Shown: positions 50,244-60,428, counted from the first letter of the stretch. The stretch: 64,000 nt of DNA from Mycolicibacterium boenickei (GCF_010731295.1 NZ_AP022579.1:2790001-2854000); one strand, 5' to 3'. Numbers and translations: made by a program. The notes: generated from the letters alone by a model not told the origin.

Positions 50244-51794
50244 TCAGTCCTTGGCCAGGAATGCGTGCAACTTCTCGACCGCGTGGTCGATGCTGAAGCT
50301 GGCCGGTGGGTGCCTCGGCTTGAACTCCTCGAACGTTTCGAGGAACTTCGTGGCCATCGCCGTCGCGTAGAACACGAAGTAGTCGTGGCGCAGCAGCCAC
50401 TCGTAGTACGTGTTCGACGTGATGTCGGCGTACTCGTAGGGGTCGGTGCGCAGGTTGAACAGCTTCGGCACGCGCAGCGGGGTGAAGGGTTCGGCCCAGA
50501 TCCGCAGGGTGCCCTGGCAGCGCTGTTCGGCGAAGACGATCTTCCAGTTCTCGAATCGCATCGCGACCAGATCACCGTCGTCGGAGAAGTAGAAGAAGCC
50601 GCGCCGCGGGCTCTCGTCGACCTCTCCGGTCAGGTAGGGCAACAGGTTGTAGCCGTCGATGTGCACCTTGTACTCGGTGTTCCCGTCGGCACCGGCCTTG
50701 TGCCCCTTCTTCAGCTTCTCGCTGATGTCGGGGTCGCCGGCGGCCGCGAGCAGCGTGGGCAGCCAGTCGTGGTGCTGGATGATCTCGTTGGAGACGGTGC
50801 CGGCCTTGATCTTTCCGGGCCAGCGGATCAACTCGGGCACGCGGAAGGCGCCTTCCCAGTTGGTGTCCTTCTCGCTGCGGAACGGCGTGGTTCCGGCGTC
50901 GGGCCAGGTGTTGCGGTGCGGCCCGTTGTCGGTCGAGTAGATGACGATGGTGTCCTCGGCGATGCCGAGTTCGTCGAGCACATTGAGCACGGTGCCCACG
51001 TTCCGGTCATGGTCGATCATCGTGTCGTGGTACGGCGACTGCCACAGCCCGGCCTGCCCACGGCTTTCCGGTTTGGTGTGGGTGTAGAGGTGCATGTGGG
51101 TGAAGTTGCACCACACGAAGAACGGATTGCCCGCCTCGTGCTGGCGCTTGATGTAGTCGACGGTCGCGTCGGCGATGTCCTCGTCGATGGTTTCCATCCG
51201 CTTGGTGTTCAGCGGGCCGGTGTCCTCGATGGTCTGCTTGCCGACGGCGCCGTACTTGGGGTCGTCGGGTTCGGTGGAGACCTCGGTCGTGGCCTTGCAC
51301 TTCAGCACGCCGCGCGGCTTGGCCAGGTTGTACAGCCGCGGGTAGCGGTCCTCGTGCGGGTAGTCGAAGTTCTCCGGCTCTTCCTCGGCATTGAGGTGGT
51401 AGAGGTTGCCGAAGAATTCGTCGAACCCGTGGACGGTCGGCAGGTATTTGTTCAGATCACCGAAGTGGTTCTTGCCGAACTGGCCGGTGGCGTATCCCAT
51501 CGGCTTGAGCAGTTCGGCGATCGTCGGATCCTCGGCGGACCAACCGATGTCGGCTCCCGGTATCCCGACTTTGCTCATGCCGGTGCGGTACACACTCTGT
51601 CCGCTGATGAAGGCGGCCCGCCCCGCGGTGCAGCTTTGCTCGCCGTAGGAATCGGTGAACCGCATGCCTTCGTTGGCAAGACGGTCGATGTTGGGTGTGC
51701 GGTAGCCCATCAACCCGTCGCTGTAGCAACTCAGGTTGCTGATGCCGATGTCGTCGCCCCAGATCACCAAGATGTTCGGTTTGCCGTTTGGCAT
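50244..51794 (-). CDS. Type I sulfatase (arylsulfatase family), paralogue 1
   Basis: A 516-residue paralogue of the downstream sulfatase with the same motifs: ILVIWGDDIG, EQSCTAGRAAFISGQ and YSTDNGPHRN. It is the first gene of the cluster sulfatase-sulfatase-HAD-FGE. The ATG at 51794 has AAGGAG upstream, and the 22 upstream codons in frame are not family-like. The absence of a signal peptide implies that the sulfate ester must be imported or made inside the cell. The reason for keeping two copies may be different specificity. Confidence 0.92.
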   Translation of the reverse strand: MPNGKPNILVIWGDDIGISNLSCYSDGLMGYRTPNIDRLANEGMRFTDSYGEQSCTAGRAAFISGQSVYRTGMSKVGIPGADIGWSAEDPTIAELLKPMGYATGQFGKNHFGDLNKYLPTVHGFDEFFGNLYHLNAEEEPENFDYPHEDRYPRLYNLAKPRGVLKCKATTEVSTEPDDPKYGAVGKQTIEDTGPLNTKRMETIDEDIADATVDYIKRQHEAGNPFFVWCNFTHMHLYTHTKPESRGQAGLWQSPYHDTMIDHDRNVGTVLNVLDELGIAEDTIVIYSTDNGPHRNTWPDAGTTPFRSEKDTNWEGAFRVPELIRWPGKIKAGTVSNEIIQHHDWLPTLLAAAGDPDISEKLKKGHKAGADGNTEYKVHIDGYNLLPYLTGEVDESPRRGFFYFSDDGDLVAMRFENWKIVFAEQRCQGTLRIWAEPFTPLRVPKLFNLRTDPYEYADITSNTYYEWLLRHDYFVFYATAMATKFLETFEEFKPRHPPASFSIDHAVEKLHAFLAKD

Positions 51795-51932
51795 GGTTGG
51801 CTCCTTGCCCTGCCGTCGTACCCCGATCCCGAGTCCGACCTTATGCGTTCGGTCACGCACAGGACGCGGCTTCGCCCGCCTGTCGCCCGATATTTACGGA
51901 TTCGCCGGAAATTCGGTGGTAAGACCAGAGCC

Positions 51933-53006
51933 ATGAGCGAGTCGGCGGCACGCGCCGCGGTGCGCACCCTGCATCCCGGCTACTTCGCACTCGTCATGGC
52001 TACCGGAATCATTTCCATTGCGATGAATTACCACGGCGCACATGCGCTTTCGGTGATCTTGCTGTGGGTGGCGGGGGTCTCTTACCTGGTGCTGGTGGTC
52101 CTGACCGTGGTGCGCACTGTCCGTTACCGCCGTGAGTTCGTGGCCGACCTGACCGATCCGAGCCGCGGGTTCGCCATGTTCACGTTCGTGGCGGCAACGT
52201 GTGTGGTCGGCACCAGATTGGCTGCCGACTCCTATTACGGGCCGGCGTTCACGCTCCTGGCAATCGGTTGGGTGGCCTGGATGGTTCTGGGCTATGTGGT
52301 GCCCTGGACCGCGGTTCTCGCTCAGGCCGCCCGGCCAGTACTGGAGCGCGCCAACGGAACCTGGTTCATCTGGGTGGTGGCCAGCCAGTCGGTCGCCGTG
52401 CTGGCCGCCGCATTACAGCCCGAGATAGCCGCGGGCCGTTCGGAATTGGCGCTGCTGGCGGTGTTCTCGTGGTCGGTGGGGATATTTCTCTACGGTGCCG
52501 CGGGGATTTTCGTGGCCATCCGGATGCTGGTGTATCCGCTGCTGCCGACTGACCTCACCCCGCCCTATTGGGTGGCGATGGGCGCCACCGCGATCACGGT
52601 GGTGGCCGGAGCCCGGATCGTGGAGATGGCGGACGCGCCGATGGTGTCGGCCACCCGCGGCCTGATCGCGGGAACCTCGGTGTTCTTCTGGGCCTTCGGT
52701 ACCTGGCTGATTCCGCCGTTGATCGCCGCCGGCATCTGGCGGCACTGGATCCACCGCATCCCGCTGCGCTACGACGCCACCCTGTGGAGCATCGTCTTCC
52801 CGCTCGGCATGTACGGCGTCGGTGGGCACTACCTCGGTCAGGCCGATCAGCTGCCGATCGTGGAGTACATCGGATACACCGAGAGCTGGATCGCGCTGGC
52901 CGTGTGGGCGGTGGTGTTCCTGGCCATGCTGCGCCACCTGTTCCTCACACTCCGGCCTGGTGTCAGGGACGCATCCGGAGCACCCTTAGAGGTGGAGGGT
53001 GATTGA
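51933..53006 (+). CDS. TDT/TehA-Mae1 family transporter (SLAC1-like)
   Basis: A 357-residue protein with ten hydrophobic helices. The N-terminal LHPGYFALVMATGIISIAM and later FPLGMYGVGGHYLGQA fit the tellurite-resistance/dicarboxylate-transporter family, which also includes fungal malate permease Mae1, the sulfite exporter Ssu1 and the plant anion channel SLAC1. It is divergent from the sulfatase cluster (138-bp gap), which raises the possibility that it moves sulfite or another anion released there; this is inference. The DUF1876 gene starts 1 bp after its stop. Confidence 0.87.
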   Translation: MSESAARAAVRTLHPGYFALVMATGIISIAMNYHGAHALSVILLWVAGVSYLVLVVLTVVRTVRYRREFVADLTDPSRGFAMFTFVAATCVVGTRLAADSYYGPAFTLLAIGWVAWMVLGYVVPWTAVLAQAARPVLERANGTWFIWVVASQSVAVLAAALQPEIAAGRSELALLAVFSWSVGIFLYGAAGIFVAIRMLVYPLLPTDLTPPYWVAMGATAITVVAGARIVEMADAPMVSATRGLIAGTSVFFWAFGTWLIPPLIAAGIWRHWIHRIPLRYDATLWSIVFPLGMYGVGGHYLGQADQLPIVEYIGYTESWIALAVWAVVFLAMLRHLFLTLRPGVRDASGAPLEVEGD

Positions 53007-53007
53007 G

Positions 53008-53283
53008 ATGTATGACAAGGATCTGACCAACAAATGGCTCGTCGAGATCGAGTTCTCAGAGGACGACGTCCACACCCACGCCTCGGCCCGGGCGCAGGTG
53101 CGCGACGACACGATGTCCACCACCGGTGATGCCTACCGAAACCCGAGAGACCCCGGGGCGCCGATGATCGGTGAGGAGATCGCCGCGGCCCGCGCGCTCA
53201 TCGCGCTGGGCAGCGACCTACTGCATGCCGCGTCGGCACGCATCGAACAGTCGACGCACCATCCGGTGCACCTGTACCGCTGA
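53008..53283 (+). CDS. DUF1876 protein (Rv1738/Rv2632c-like)
   Basis: A 91-residue protein: KDLTNKWLVEIEFSEDDVHTHASARAQV, GDAYRNPRDPGAPMIGEEIAAARAL and a final SARIEQSTHHPVHL match DUF1876. M. tuberculosis Rv1738, a DosR-regulon member, is structurally like ribosome hibernation factors. GGAGGG upstream favours ATG 53008 over GTG 52999. It follows the TDT gene without a gap and is likely co-transcribed with it. I see no DosR box directly in front. Confidence 0.85.
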   Translation: MYDKDLTNKWLVEIEFSEDDVHTHASARAQVRDDTMSTTGDAYRNPRDPGAPMIGEEIAAARALIALGSDLLHAASARIEQSTHHPVHLYR

Positions 53284-53295
53284 CCGCGTGACGGC

Positions 53296-54393
53296 CTAAG
53301 CGGTGACGGGCTGCTTGGGCCCGGACTCCATCTGGTGGAACAGGTCGACGTAGTAGGGCATGCACTCGGCCATGGCCTGCTCGGTGGTGAACAGCGGCTG
53401 GTAGCCCAGGTCGCGCTTGGCCTTGGCGATCGAGAAGTAGTTGTTGAGGTAAAGCCGTTCCACCGCAAGGGGTTCGATCAGCGGCTCGGGCAACGCGAAC
53501 CTGAAGTGCAGCCACTGCCAGGCCATCATCACCTTGTGCACCAGCTTGCCCGACACGTAGAACGTCGGCAGTTTGCGGCCGCACGCCGCGATCACCGGGC
53601 GGGCGAACTCGAACATGTTGATCGGCTCGCCGTCGTTGATGAAATAGGCCTGACCGGGTGCGGTGCCACCGGGGACCAGGTGCTGGCCGGCCAGGATGAA
53701 ACCGTGAATCAGGTTGTGCACGTATGAGTTGTCGAGCTTGATGTTCTTGTTGCCGACGAGCACCTTGACGTGTCCGGCGAGCACGTTCTCGAACACCTTG
53801 CGGAACATGGTCTGGTCGCCACGGCCCCAGATACCACTGGGCCGGATCGAACACGTCAGCATGGCTCCGTTTGTTCCCGCCGTGCCATTTTGACTTAGCA
53901 CGAACTTCTCGGCCACCACCTTGGTCTCGGTGTAGAGGTCGTTGAACCGGGCGGTGTAGGGCATGGTCTCGTCACCGTTGACGATGTCCTGTCCGCCCAT
54001 CACCACACTGTTGGAGGCCGTGTAGACGAAGCGCTTGACGCCGGCTTCCTGGGCCGCGTGCACCAGGTTCTTGGTGCCTTCCACGTTCACGGCGAAGCTG
54101 CGCTGCCGGTACTCCTCGGTGACCGAGGCACCGCCCATCAGGTCGATGATGGCGGCGGTGTGGATGACGGTGTCGATGTCCTTGACGGCTGCGGCCACGG
54201 TCTGCTTGTCGCAGATGTCGCCCTCGATGACCTCGAGGCCGGCGTGATCGCCCAGCGGGGACGGTGCCCGGTCGAAAGACCGCACCGAGTATCCGCGGTC
54301 GAGCAGCTCGGTCACCAGGTTGGCGCCGACGAAGCCGGAGCCACCGGTCACCAGGACGCGGCCGAGTTCAGTGGTCAGAGATGCGTCACCCAT
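53296..54393 (-). CDS. hsd: 3-beta-hydroxysteroid dehydrogenase/isomerase (cholesterol dehydrogenase)
   Basis: A 365-residue extended SDR corresponding to Rv1106c, which oxidises cholesterol to cholest-4-en-3-one with NAD. The cofactor loop is VTGGSGFVGANLV and the catalytic motif YTETKVVAE; SIRPSGIWGRGDQ and LDNSYVHNLIHG are typical of 3-beta-HSDs. A hydrophobic stretch at about 285-305 (VHKVMMAWQWLHFRFALP) may associate with the membrane. An exact KstR-type box lies 16 bp upstream of the ATG at 54393. It is downstream of xseA-xseB on the same strand. Confidence 0.93.
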   Translation of the reverse strand: MGDASLTTELGRVLVTGGSGFVGANLVTELLDRGYSVRSFDRAPSPLGDHAGLEVIEGDICDKQTVAAAVKDIDTVIHTAAIIDLMGGASVTEEYRQRSFAVNVEGTKNLVHAAQEAGVKRFVYTASNSVVMGGQDIVNGDETMPYTARFNDLYTETKVVAEKFVLSQNGTAGTNGAMLTCSIRPSGIWGRGDQTMFRKVFENVLAGHVKVLVGNKNIKLDNSYVHNLIHGFILAGQHLVPGGTAPGQAYFINDGEPINMFEFARPVIAACGRKLPTFYVSGKLVHKVMMAWQWLHFRFALPEPLIEPLAVERLYLNNYFSIAKAKRDLGYQPLFTTEQAMAECMPYYVDLFHQMESGPKQPVTA

Positions 54394-54408
54394 GCCCGGA
54401 AGCTTAAC

Positions 54409-54422
54409 TGAAACAGGTTCCA
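54409..54422. promoter_or_regulatory. KstR-type operator upstream of hsd (exact TNNAACNNGTTNNA)
   Basis: TGAAACAGGTTCCA matches all eight fixed positions of the KstR consensus and lies in the short gap between xseB and hsd, 16 bp before the hsd start codon. It indicates that hsd has its own cholesterol-responsive promoter. Confidence 0.75.
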
Positions 54423-54456
54423 GTTTCGAGCGCGATGAGCAAAAGACGTTGCTGGA

Positions 54457-54675
54457 TCAAGTTTCGTCGGCCTCGCGCGCGGCCAGTGCCTGTTCGACGC
54501 GCTGCCGCGCTCCGGCTAAGTGTTCCTCGCATCGTTGTGCCAGCTTCTCGCCACGTTCCCAGAGATTGAGCGAAGCATCGAGGTCCAATCCACCCTGCTC
54601 CAGCTGCTGCACGACGGCGATCAACTCGTCGCGGGCCTCTTCATAGCCCAGTTCACTAATAGGCTTAATACTCAC
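54457..54675 (-). CDS. xseB: Exodeoxyribonuclease VII small subunit
   Basis: A 72-residue all-helical protein: [42 protein letters not shown] is the XseB signature. GTG at 54675 ([18 protein letters not shown]) is chosen, preceded by GAGGA; an in-frame ATG at 54726 would overlap the xseA end. With XseA it forms exonuclease VII, which degrades single-stranded DNA. It follows xseA by 16 bp. Confidence 0.93.
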   Translation of the reverse strand: MSIKPISELGYEEARDELIAVVQQLEQGGLDLDASLNLWERGEKLAQRCEEHLAGARQRVEQALAAREADET

Positions 54676-54691
54676 GATCCTCGCGCCCCCT

Positions 54692-55948
54692 CTACTCGCT
54701 ACCGTCGCTGACGGCTGCAGCCTCATTGCCGTCGCTGACGGCGGTGATCACTCCGTCGGACACCCGCACCCGCAATCGGGTGCCTTCCGGTGCTTCGGCC
54801 ACTGACCGTAGAACTGTCGGCGTGCCGGACGCCGGGACCGCCTGGACCACCGCGTAGCCGCGCGCCAGCGTCGCGGCCGGACCGAGCGCGGTCAGCCGCG
54901 CCGACAGATGGCCGATGGTGTCGGCCTCCGCGGTGATCTTCCGGGTGATGTCGCGTTGGGCGGTGGCCCTGGCCCGCGCGATCTCGTCGGCCCGCGCGGT
55001 GAGCCCCGCCAGCGGCTGCGCCAGCACCGGGCGGCTGCGCAACTGGTCCAGGTGGTGCTGCTCCCGGTGAACCCAGTTGCGCAGGGCGCGGGCGCTGCGC
55101 CGGTGCAGATCGGTGATCAACGCCTGTTCGGCCGCCGCGTCGGGCACGATCCGCTTGGCGGCGTCGGTCGGGGTGGCCGCGCGCACGTCGGCGACCAGAT
55201 CGGACAGGGGAGTGTCGGGTTCGTGGCCGATCGCGCTGACCACCGGGGTGCGGCAGGCGACGATGGCCCGGCACAGGGTCTCGTCGGAGAACGGCAGCAG
55301 GTCCTCGACGCTACCGCCGCCGCGCGCCAGCACGATCACGTCCACCTCGGGCATGGCGTCCAGTGCTGCCAAGGCATCGACGATCTGCGGAACCGCATTG
55401 GGGCCCTGAACGATGGTGTTGCGGATCTCGAAGCGCACCGCTGGCCAGCGGGTGCCGGCAACGGTGGTGACATCACGCTCGGCGGCCGAGGCGCGTCCGG
55501 TGATCAGTCCGATGGTGTTGGGCAGGAACGGGATCGGCCGTTTGAGCCGCGGGTCGAACAGCCCTTCGGCCTCCAGCAGCCGGCGCAGCCGTTCGATCCG
55601 GGCCAACAGCTCACCGATGCCGACCGCGCGAATCTCACTGACCCGCAACGAGAATGTGCCGCGACCAGTGTAGAAATTGGGCTTGCCGCAGATGATCACC
55701 TGCGTGCCCTCGGTCAGCTTGACCGGGGCGTTGCGCACCAGATCACGCGGGCAGGTGAGGGTCAGCGACATGTCGGCCGCCGGGTCCCGCAGGACCATGA
55801 AGACGGTTTTCGAATCCGGGCGGATCTTGAGCTCGGTCAGCTGCCCCTCGACCCACACCGTGCCGAGCCGGTCGATCCATTTGGCGACGCGGGTCGCGAC
55901 CGCGCGGACCGGCCAGGGATTCTCCGGTGACTGACCCGGTTCGGTCAC
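54692..55948 (-). CDS. xseA: Exodeoxyribonuclease VII large subunit
   Basis: A 418-residue subunit. The N-terminal OB fold has [24 protein letters not shown], and the catalytic part contains [30 protein letters not shown] and [24 protein letters not shown]; a coiled coil follows at about 280-360. The GTG start overlaps the stop of the upstream gene by 4 nt (55945-55948). Length and order match Rv1108c. Confidence 0.96.
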   Translation of the reverse strand: MTEPGQSPENPWPVRAVATRVAKWIDRLGTVWVEGQLTELKIRPDSKTVFMVLRDPAADMSLTLTCPRDLVRNAPVKLTEGTQVIICGKPNFYTGRGTFSLRVSEIRAVGIGELLARIERLRRLLEAEGLFDPRLKRPIPFLPNTIGLITGRASAAERDVTTVAGTRWPAVRFEIRNTIVQGPNAVPQIVDALAALDAMPEVDVIVLARGGGSVEDLLPFSDETLCRAIVACRTPVVSAIGHEPDTPLSDLVADVRAATPTDAAKRIVPDAAAEQALITDLHRRSARALRNWVHREQHHLDQLRSRPVLAQPLAGLTARADEIARARATAQRDITRKITAEADTIGHLSARLTALGPAATLARGYAVVQAVPASGTPTVLRSVAEAPEGTRLRVRVSDGVITAVSDGNEAAAVSDGSE

Positions 55949-56529
55949 TTCGCGGTCGCGCGGGTGATCCTGTTGGCGAGCAGCGTCACGAACGGTGCGC
56001 GGGCCCGGCCGGCCTCTTCGTAGGCCAGCAGCGCCTCAAGGTCGGCCACCCGCAGGGAGGTCAACCGGGCGCGCAGCTGCGCCAGCGTCAGCGCGTCGTA
56101 TCCGAGCTCGCCGGCGATGTCCGGCGCGGCGCCCGCAGCGGCGGTATTGGCGGCCTTGCCGTTCGTCGAGCCCGCCGACTCGGGCTCCCCGGTGCTGTAG
56201 AGGGCGAACCGGCCCTCGGTGCGCCGCTCACCGTCACCGGGCGCGTCGACGTCGGCCTCGGAGTCGCCGTCGGAGTCGAGGTCCTCGTCGAAGGTGGCCC
56301 ACTCCGGCTGCTCGTCCTTGGGCGGAAACAGCTGCTCGAGGGTCTCGTCGCCCTTGACCACCAATTCAGCGAGGTTCTGCTGGACATGCATGACGAGGTT
56401 GGCCGCCTGACTGGCCACCGTCATGGGATAAGTCAGGATCGTCTGAGGTAGCTTGCGGGTTTCCTCCAGGGCGGTCGCAGCCGCACCCACCAGCAGCCGG
56501 ACCCCGTACGGTGCAGTTCCCATGTGCAC
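55945..56529 (-). CDS. Lipid-droplet-associated protein (Rv1109c-like)
   Basis: A 194-residue protein with an amphipathic/hydrophobic N-terminal half ([42 protein letters not shown]), an acidic Asp/Glu/Ser-rich linker (about 65-120) and a C-terminal [31 protein letters not shown] helix-pair motif. The BCG counterpart was found in lipid-droplet preparations. The start could be the GTG at 56529 or the ATG at 56523. It overlaps xseA by 4 nt and is divergent from ispH. Confidence 0.85.
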   Translation of the reverse strand: MHMGTAPYGVRLLVGAAATALEETRKLPQTILTYPMTVASQAANLVMHVQQNLAELVVKGDETLEQLFPPKDEQPEWATFDEDLDSDGDSEADVDAPGDGERRTEGRFALYSTGEPESAGSTNGKAANTAAAGAAPDIAGELGYDALTLAQLRARLTSLRVADLEALLAYEEAGRARAPFVTLLANRITRATAK

Positions 56530-56585
56530 AGACTAGCCACAGCCACGGCTGGCTCCGCTGCGTTGTCGCCCCGTACCCTGGAGAC

Positions 56586-57599
56586 ATGCCGCCGACAATC
56601 AACATGGGTATCCCGGGTGCCACCAGCTCGGTGAGGTCAGGCGGTGGTTCGCAAGCCTCCGGCAAGCGGGTCCTGCTGGCCGAGCCCCGTGGGTACTGCG
56701 CCGGTGTGGACCGCGCCGTCGAGACCGTGGAGCGTGCCCTGGAGAAGCACGGCGCCCCCGTTTACGTGCGCCACGAGATCGTCCACAACAAACACGTGGT
56801 GGAGACGCTCGCCAAGGCCGGCGCGGTGTTCGTCGACGAGACCGACGAGGTGCCCGAAGGGGCGATCGTGGTGTTCTCGGCGCACGGCGTTGCGCCGACT
56901 GTGCACGAGACCGCCGCTGAGCGCAGCCTGCAGGTGATCGACGCGACCTGCCCGCTGGTGACCAAGGTGCACAACGAGGCCAAGCGATTCGCCCGCGACG
57001 ATTTCGACATCCTGCTGATCGGTCACGAGGGCCACGAAGAGGTTGTCGGCACCGCCGGTGAGGCGCCCGACCACGTCCAGGTCGTCGACAACCCGGACGC
57101 GGTGGACAAGGTCACCGTGCGTGACCCGGACAAGGTCATCTGGCTGTCGCAGACCACGTTGAGCGTCGACGAGACCATGGAGACGGTGCGCCGGCTCCGT
57201 GAGAAGTTCCCGACGCTGCAGGATCCGCCGAGCGACGACATCTGCTACGCGACGCAGAACCGCCAGGTGGCCGTGAAGGCGATGGCCCCCGAATGCGAAC
57301 TGGTGATCGTGGTGGGTTCACGCAATTCGTCGAACTCGGTGCGGTTGGTCGAGGTGGCCCTCGGCGCCGGTTCGCAGGCCGCTCATCTGGTGGATTACGC
57401 CGAGGACATCGATCCGGCTTGGCTGGAGGGCGTCACCACAGTGGGCGTCACCTCCGGGGCATCGGTTCCCGAGGTGCTGGTCCGCGGTGTGCTCGAACGG
57501 CTGGCCGAATACGGCTATGGGACCGTGCAGCCCGTCACCACCGCCAACGAGACGTTGGTGTTCGCCCTGCCGCGGGAGATCCGCCCGCCGCGCGCCTGA
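56586..57599 (+). CDS. ispH: 4-hydroxy-3-methylbut-2-enyl diphosphate reductase (IspH/LytB)
   Basis: A 337-residue iron-sulfur enzyme that makes IPP and DMAPP in the last step of the MEP pathway (Rv1110). The three cluster cysteines are in [24 protein letters not shown] and [20 protein letters not shown] and [11 protein letters not shown] are also conserved. The ATG at 56586 is chosen; ATG 56604 is a shorter alternative. The product feeds the Z-isoprenyl diphosphate synthase at 19 kb. Confidence 0.96.
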   Translation: MPPTINMGIPGATSSVRSGGGSQASGKRVLLAEPRGYCAGVDRAVETVERALEKHGAPVYVRHEIVHNKHVVETLAKAGAVFVDETDEVPEGAIVVFSAHGVAPTVHETAAERSLQVIDATCPLVTKVHNEAKRFARDDFDILLIGHEGHEEVVGTAGEAPDHVQVVDNPDAVDKVTVRDPDKVIWLSQTTLSVDETMETVRRLREKFPTLQDPPSDDICYATQNRQVAVKAMAPECELVIVVGSRNSSNSVRLVEVALGAGSQAAHLVDYAEDIDPAWLEGVTTVGVTSGASVPEVLVRGVLERLAEYGYGTVQPVTTANETLVFALPREIRPPRA

Positions 57600-57629
57600 T
57601 CGACACGCACGGTCGGCCTTAGGCCTCGA

Positions 57630-58853
57630 TCAGTCGTCGTAATCCCAGGAGTGACGGCCCCTGGCGGCTGCGCCCTTCGATGACCGGGGCCGCGTGCGGT
57701 GCTCCACCCGGCGGTCCTCGTCGTCAGTTCCGCGGTAGCGCACGCGCGACACCGGATGGTGCGTCGAGCGACCCGACCCCGTCGGCGGGTCGAACGAATC
57801 CTCGAACGGCTGATAGTCGTCGAATCGGCGGCGCTGCCGCTGCGGGCGCTCACGCGGGGCGTCGAACGACGCCTCACGCTCACGCCGCTCCGGCGGTGGC
57901 TGCTTGCGCGGTTCGCGCGGCTGGGTCCGTACCCGCCTGCGAGGTTCGCCGGCTCCGGGTTCCGCCGCGCGCGGGGGCCTGGGGCGCCGCGGCCGCTCGG
58001 GCATCGCGCCGTCGAGTTCGCTACCGAGATCGCCGTCGGTGGCACGGCTCGGGCGGGGGCGTGGTGCCGCGGAACGTTTGGTGGGCCTGCGTTCCCCGCG
58101 AGGTCGCCCGGAGGCCGTTGCGGCCGCCGCCGCTGCCCCTGTGCCGGGCTCTGCGTCGGCCGGGCGGCGGCGAGATGGCCGATCGGATGGGCGCCGTCGC
58201 GGCGGGGCATCGGCCGCCTCTTCCGGCCGGGCCTTCCGGTCCCGGCGGGCCGACGCGGTGGCGGGTTTGCGGAGAACGAGTCCGGAAAGTTTCTCTGTGA
58301 CAGATGACACAATCCCCGCGACGGGCGTTGCCTTCGCCGTTTTGGCCGTTCCGGTGTCAGCCGATTCGGCCGCGTCGGCGCCGCGACGTGAGGTCAGGCC
58401 GACGTACCACCGGCCGAGTCCGATCAGCAGCACCGCGGCCGAGAGGAAAAGCATCAGCGGAAAACGTTCGATCAGCGGATATCCGCAGTTGATCGCGAGG
58501 TCCTTCACGCCCCCCAGCTGGCCGCCGTGGAACAGGAAATAGGACCCGGGAACGGCGACGAAAAGTATTAGTGGGGGCTGGATCACAGCGGTGAACAGAC
58601 CGGCCTGCTGGACCACCAGAACAGCCACGATGCAGCCGAGGGAATAGCAGACCGCGAATACCGCGCTGAGCTCGCGATCACCCGAACCGGCGTCGAAAGC
58701 AAAGCCGATGGCGGTAGCCGTGATCGCGATCAGCACGGCACCCCACCACGGCACACCGGCGAATCGCGGGTGTACAGAGCGATGGTCAGCCGGCACTGCC
58801 GACTGTGCGCGCTGTCCTGACACACGTAGACCGTACCGGCTCAGTCTGGTCAC
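57630..58853 (-). CDS. Membrane protein with long basic/proline-rich tail (DUF6542, Rv1111c-like)
   Basis: A 407-residue protein (397 if GTG 58823 is used). Four hydrophobic helices occupy about 35-165 (VPWWGAVLIAITATAIGFAF, LSAVFAVCYSLGCIVAVLVV, a third, and LMLFLSAAVLLIGLGRWYVG). The remaining 230 residues are disordered and rich in Arg, Pro and Glu, ending with HSWDYDD. The open frame continues upstream across ychF antisense, which is not coding. It is convergent with ispH and divergent from ychF, as for Rv1111c. Function unknown. Confidence 0.85.
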   Translation of the reverse strand: MTRLSRYGLRVSGQRAQSAVPADHRSVHPRFAGVPWWGAVLIAITATAIGFAFDAGSGDRELSAVFAVCYSLGCIVAVLVVQQAGLFTAVIQPPLILFVAVPGSYFLFHGGQLGGVKDLAINCGYPLIERFPLMLFLSAAVLLIGLGRWYVGLTSRRGADAAESADTGTAKTAKATPVAGIVSSVTEKLSGLVLRKPATASARRDRKARPEEAADAPPRRRPSDRPSRRRPADAEPGTGAAAAAATASGRPRGERRPTKRSAAPRPRPSRATDGDLGSELDGAMPERPRRPRPPRAAEPGAGEPRRRVRTQPREPRKQPPPERREREASFDAPRERPQRQRRRFDDYQPFEDSFDPPTGSGRSTHHPVSRVRYRGTDDEDRRVEHRTRPRSSKGAAARGRHSWDYDD

Positions 58854-58907
58854 GTGCTGCCAGCTCGCGCTGGCGCGCCCGTCACACCCGCTTAGACTGT
58901 GGTCCCT

Positions 58908-59981
58908 GTGAGCCTGAACCTGGGAATCGTCGGTTTGCCGAACGTCGGAAAGTCGACTCTGTTCAATGCCCTGACACGTAACGACGTGTTGGCGGCCAAC
59001 TACCCGTTTGCGACCATCGAGCCCAACGAGGGCGTGGTTCCGCTGCCCGATCCCCGGCTCGACAAGCTCGCCGAGATCTTCGGCTCGGAGAAGACCGTGC
59101 CGGCCCCGGTGACGTTCGTCGACATCGCGGGCATCGTGAAGGGCGCCTCGGAGGGCGCCGGCCTCGGCAACAAGTTCCTCGCCAACATCCGCGAGTGCGA
59201 CGCCATCTGTCAGGTGGTGCGTGTGTTCGCCGATGACGACGTGGTGCACGTCGACGGCCGGGTGGATCCGCGCTCGGACATCGAGGTGATCGAGACCGAG
59301 CTGATCCTGGCCGACATGCAGACGCTGGAGAAGGCGGTGCCGCGGCTGGAGAAGGAAGCCCGCAACAACAAGGAGCGCAAGCCGGTCCTGGATGCGGCGG
59401 TCGCGGCCCAGGCGGTGTTCGACGACGGCAAGACGCTCTTCTCGACCGGCAAGGACTGGTCGATCCTGCGTGAGCTGAACCTGATGACCACCAAGCCGTT
59501 CCTCTATGTGTTCAACGCCGACGAGTCGGTGCTGACGGATCCGGCCAAGCAGGCCGAGCTGCGCGAGCTGGTGGCCCCGGCGGACGCGGTGTTCCTGGAC
59601 GCGAAGATCGAGTCGGAGCTGATCGAGCTCGACGACGAGTCGGCCCACGAGCTGCTGGAGTCGATCGGGCAGACCGAACGCGGTCTGGACGCCCTGGCCC
59701 GGGCCGGCTTCCACACGCTGCGGCTGCAGACCTATCTGACGGCCGGGCCCAAGGAAGCACGGGCCTGGACCATCCATCAGGGCGACACCGCCCCCAAGGC
59801 GGCCGGCGTGATCCACACCGACTTCGAGAAGGGCTTCATCAAGGCCGAGGTGGTGTCGTTCGACGATCTCGTCGACGCCGGATCGATGGCCGCCGCCAAG
59901 GCCGCGGGCAAGGTCCGGATGGAAGGCAAGGACTACGTGATGGCCGACGGGGACGTGGTGGAGTTCCGCTTCAACGTGTAG
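58908..59981 (+). CDS. ychF: Ribosome-binding ATPase YchF
   Basis: A 357-residue Obg-family P-loop protein, as Rv1112. G1 is [18 protein letters not shown]2/G3 include [12 protein letters not shown] and [19 protein letters not shown], and the G4 position reads FNADES, the NXXE form that gives ATP rather than GTP specificity. The TGS domain is at the C-terminus. The GTG at 58908 gives the M. tuberculosis length; GTG 58899 would add three residues. Confidence 0.97.
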   Translation: MSLNLGIVGLPNVGKSTLFNALTRNDVLAANYPFATIEPNEGVVPLPDPRLDKLAEIFGSEKTVPAPVTFVDIAGIVKGASEGAGLGNKFLANIRECDAICQVVRVFADDDVVHVDGRVDPRSDIEVIETELILADMQTLEKAVPRLEKEARNNKERKPVLDAAVAAQAVFDDGKTLFSTGKDWSILRELNLMTTKPFLYVFNADESVLTDPAKQAELRELVAPADAVFLDAKIESELIELDDESAHELLESIGQTERGLDALARAGFHTLRLQTYLTAGPKEARAWTIHQGDTAPKAAGVIHTDFEKGFIKAEVVSFDDLVDAGSMAAAKAAGKVRMEGKDYVMADGDVVEFRFNV

Positions 59982-60029
59982 GGACGACGCCGGCCCACCT
60001 TGTCGGTGGTACGGCCTAGCCTGCACGGC

Positions 60030-60428
60030 ATGAAGCTCGTTTCGATCCGCATCATCACCGCCGACGTGCAACGCCTCGTGTCGTTCTACGAAACGGTCAC
60101 CTCTGCCGAGGCGGCATGGGCCAATGAACTGTTCGCTGAGATTCCCACGGCGGTAGGCACTTTGGCGATCGGCAGCGACAAGACGGTGCCGCTTTTCGGC
60201 GTCGGGTCCGCCGAACCCGCAGCCAACCGGAGCGTGATCGTCGAGTTCATCGTCGACGATGTGGACGCCGAGTACGAGCGCCTTCGCGAGCGATTGGATG
60301 ACGTCGTCACAGAGCCGACAACGATGCCATGGGGCAATCGGGCGTTGCTGTTTCGCGATCCCGACGGGAACCTGGTCAATCTGTTCACGCCGGTCACTGA
60401 GCAGGCCCGGGCCAAGTTCGGGGTTTAG
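60030..60428 (+). CDS. Glyoxalase/bleomycin-resistance (VOC) family protein
   Basis: A 132-residue vicinal-oxygen-chelate protein with the paired beta-alpha-beta-beta-beta pattern: VSIRIITADVQRLVSFYETV at the start, SVIVEFIVDDVDAEYERLRE in the middle, and GNRALLFRDPDGNLVNLFTPV at the end. The metal ligands are not complete by eye, so enzyme activity is uncertain. The ATG at 60030 is the first family-like residue. It is 48 bp after ychF, where similarity of gene order to M. tuberculosis stops. Confidence 0.82.
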   Translation: MKLVSIRIITADVQRLVSFYETVTSAEAAWANELFAEIPTAVGTLAIGSDKTVPLFGVGSAEPAANRSVIVEFIVDDVDAEYERLRERLDDVVTEPTTMPWGNRALLFRDPDGNLVNLFTPVTEQARAKFGV

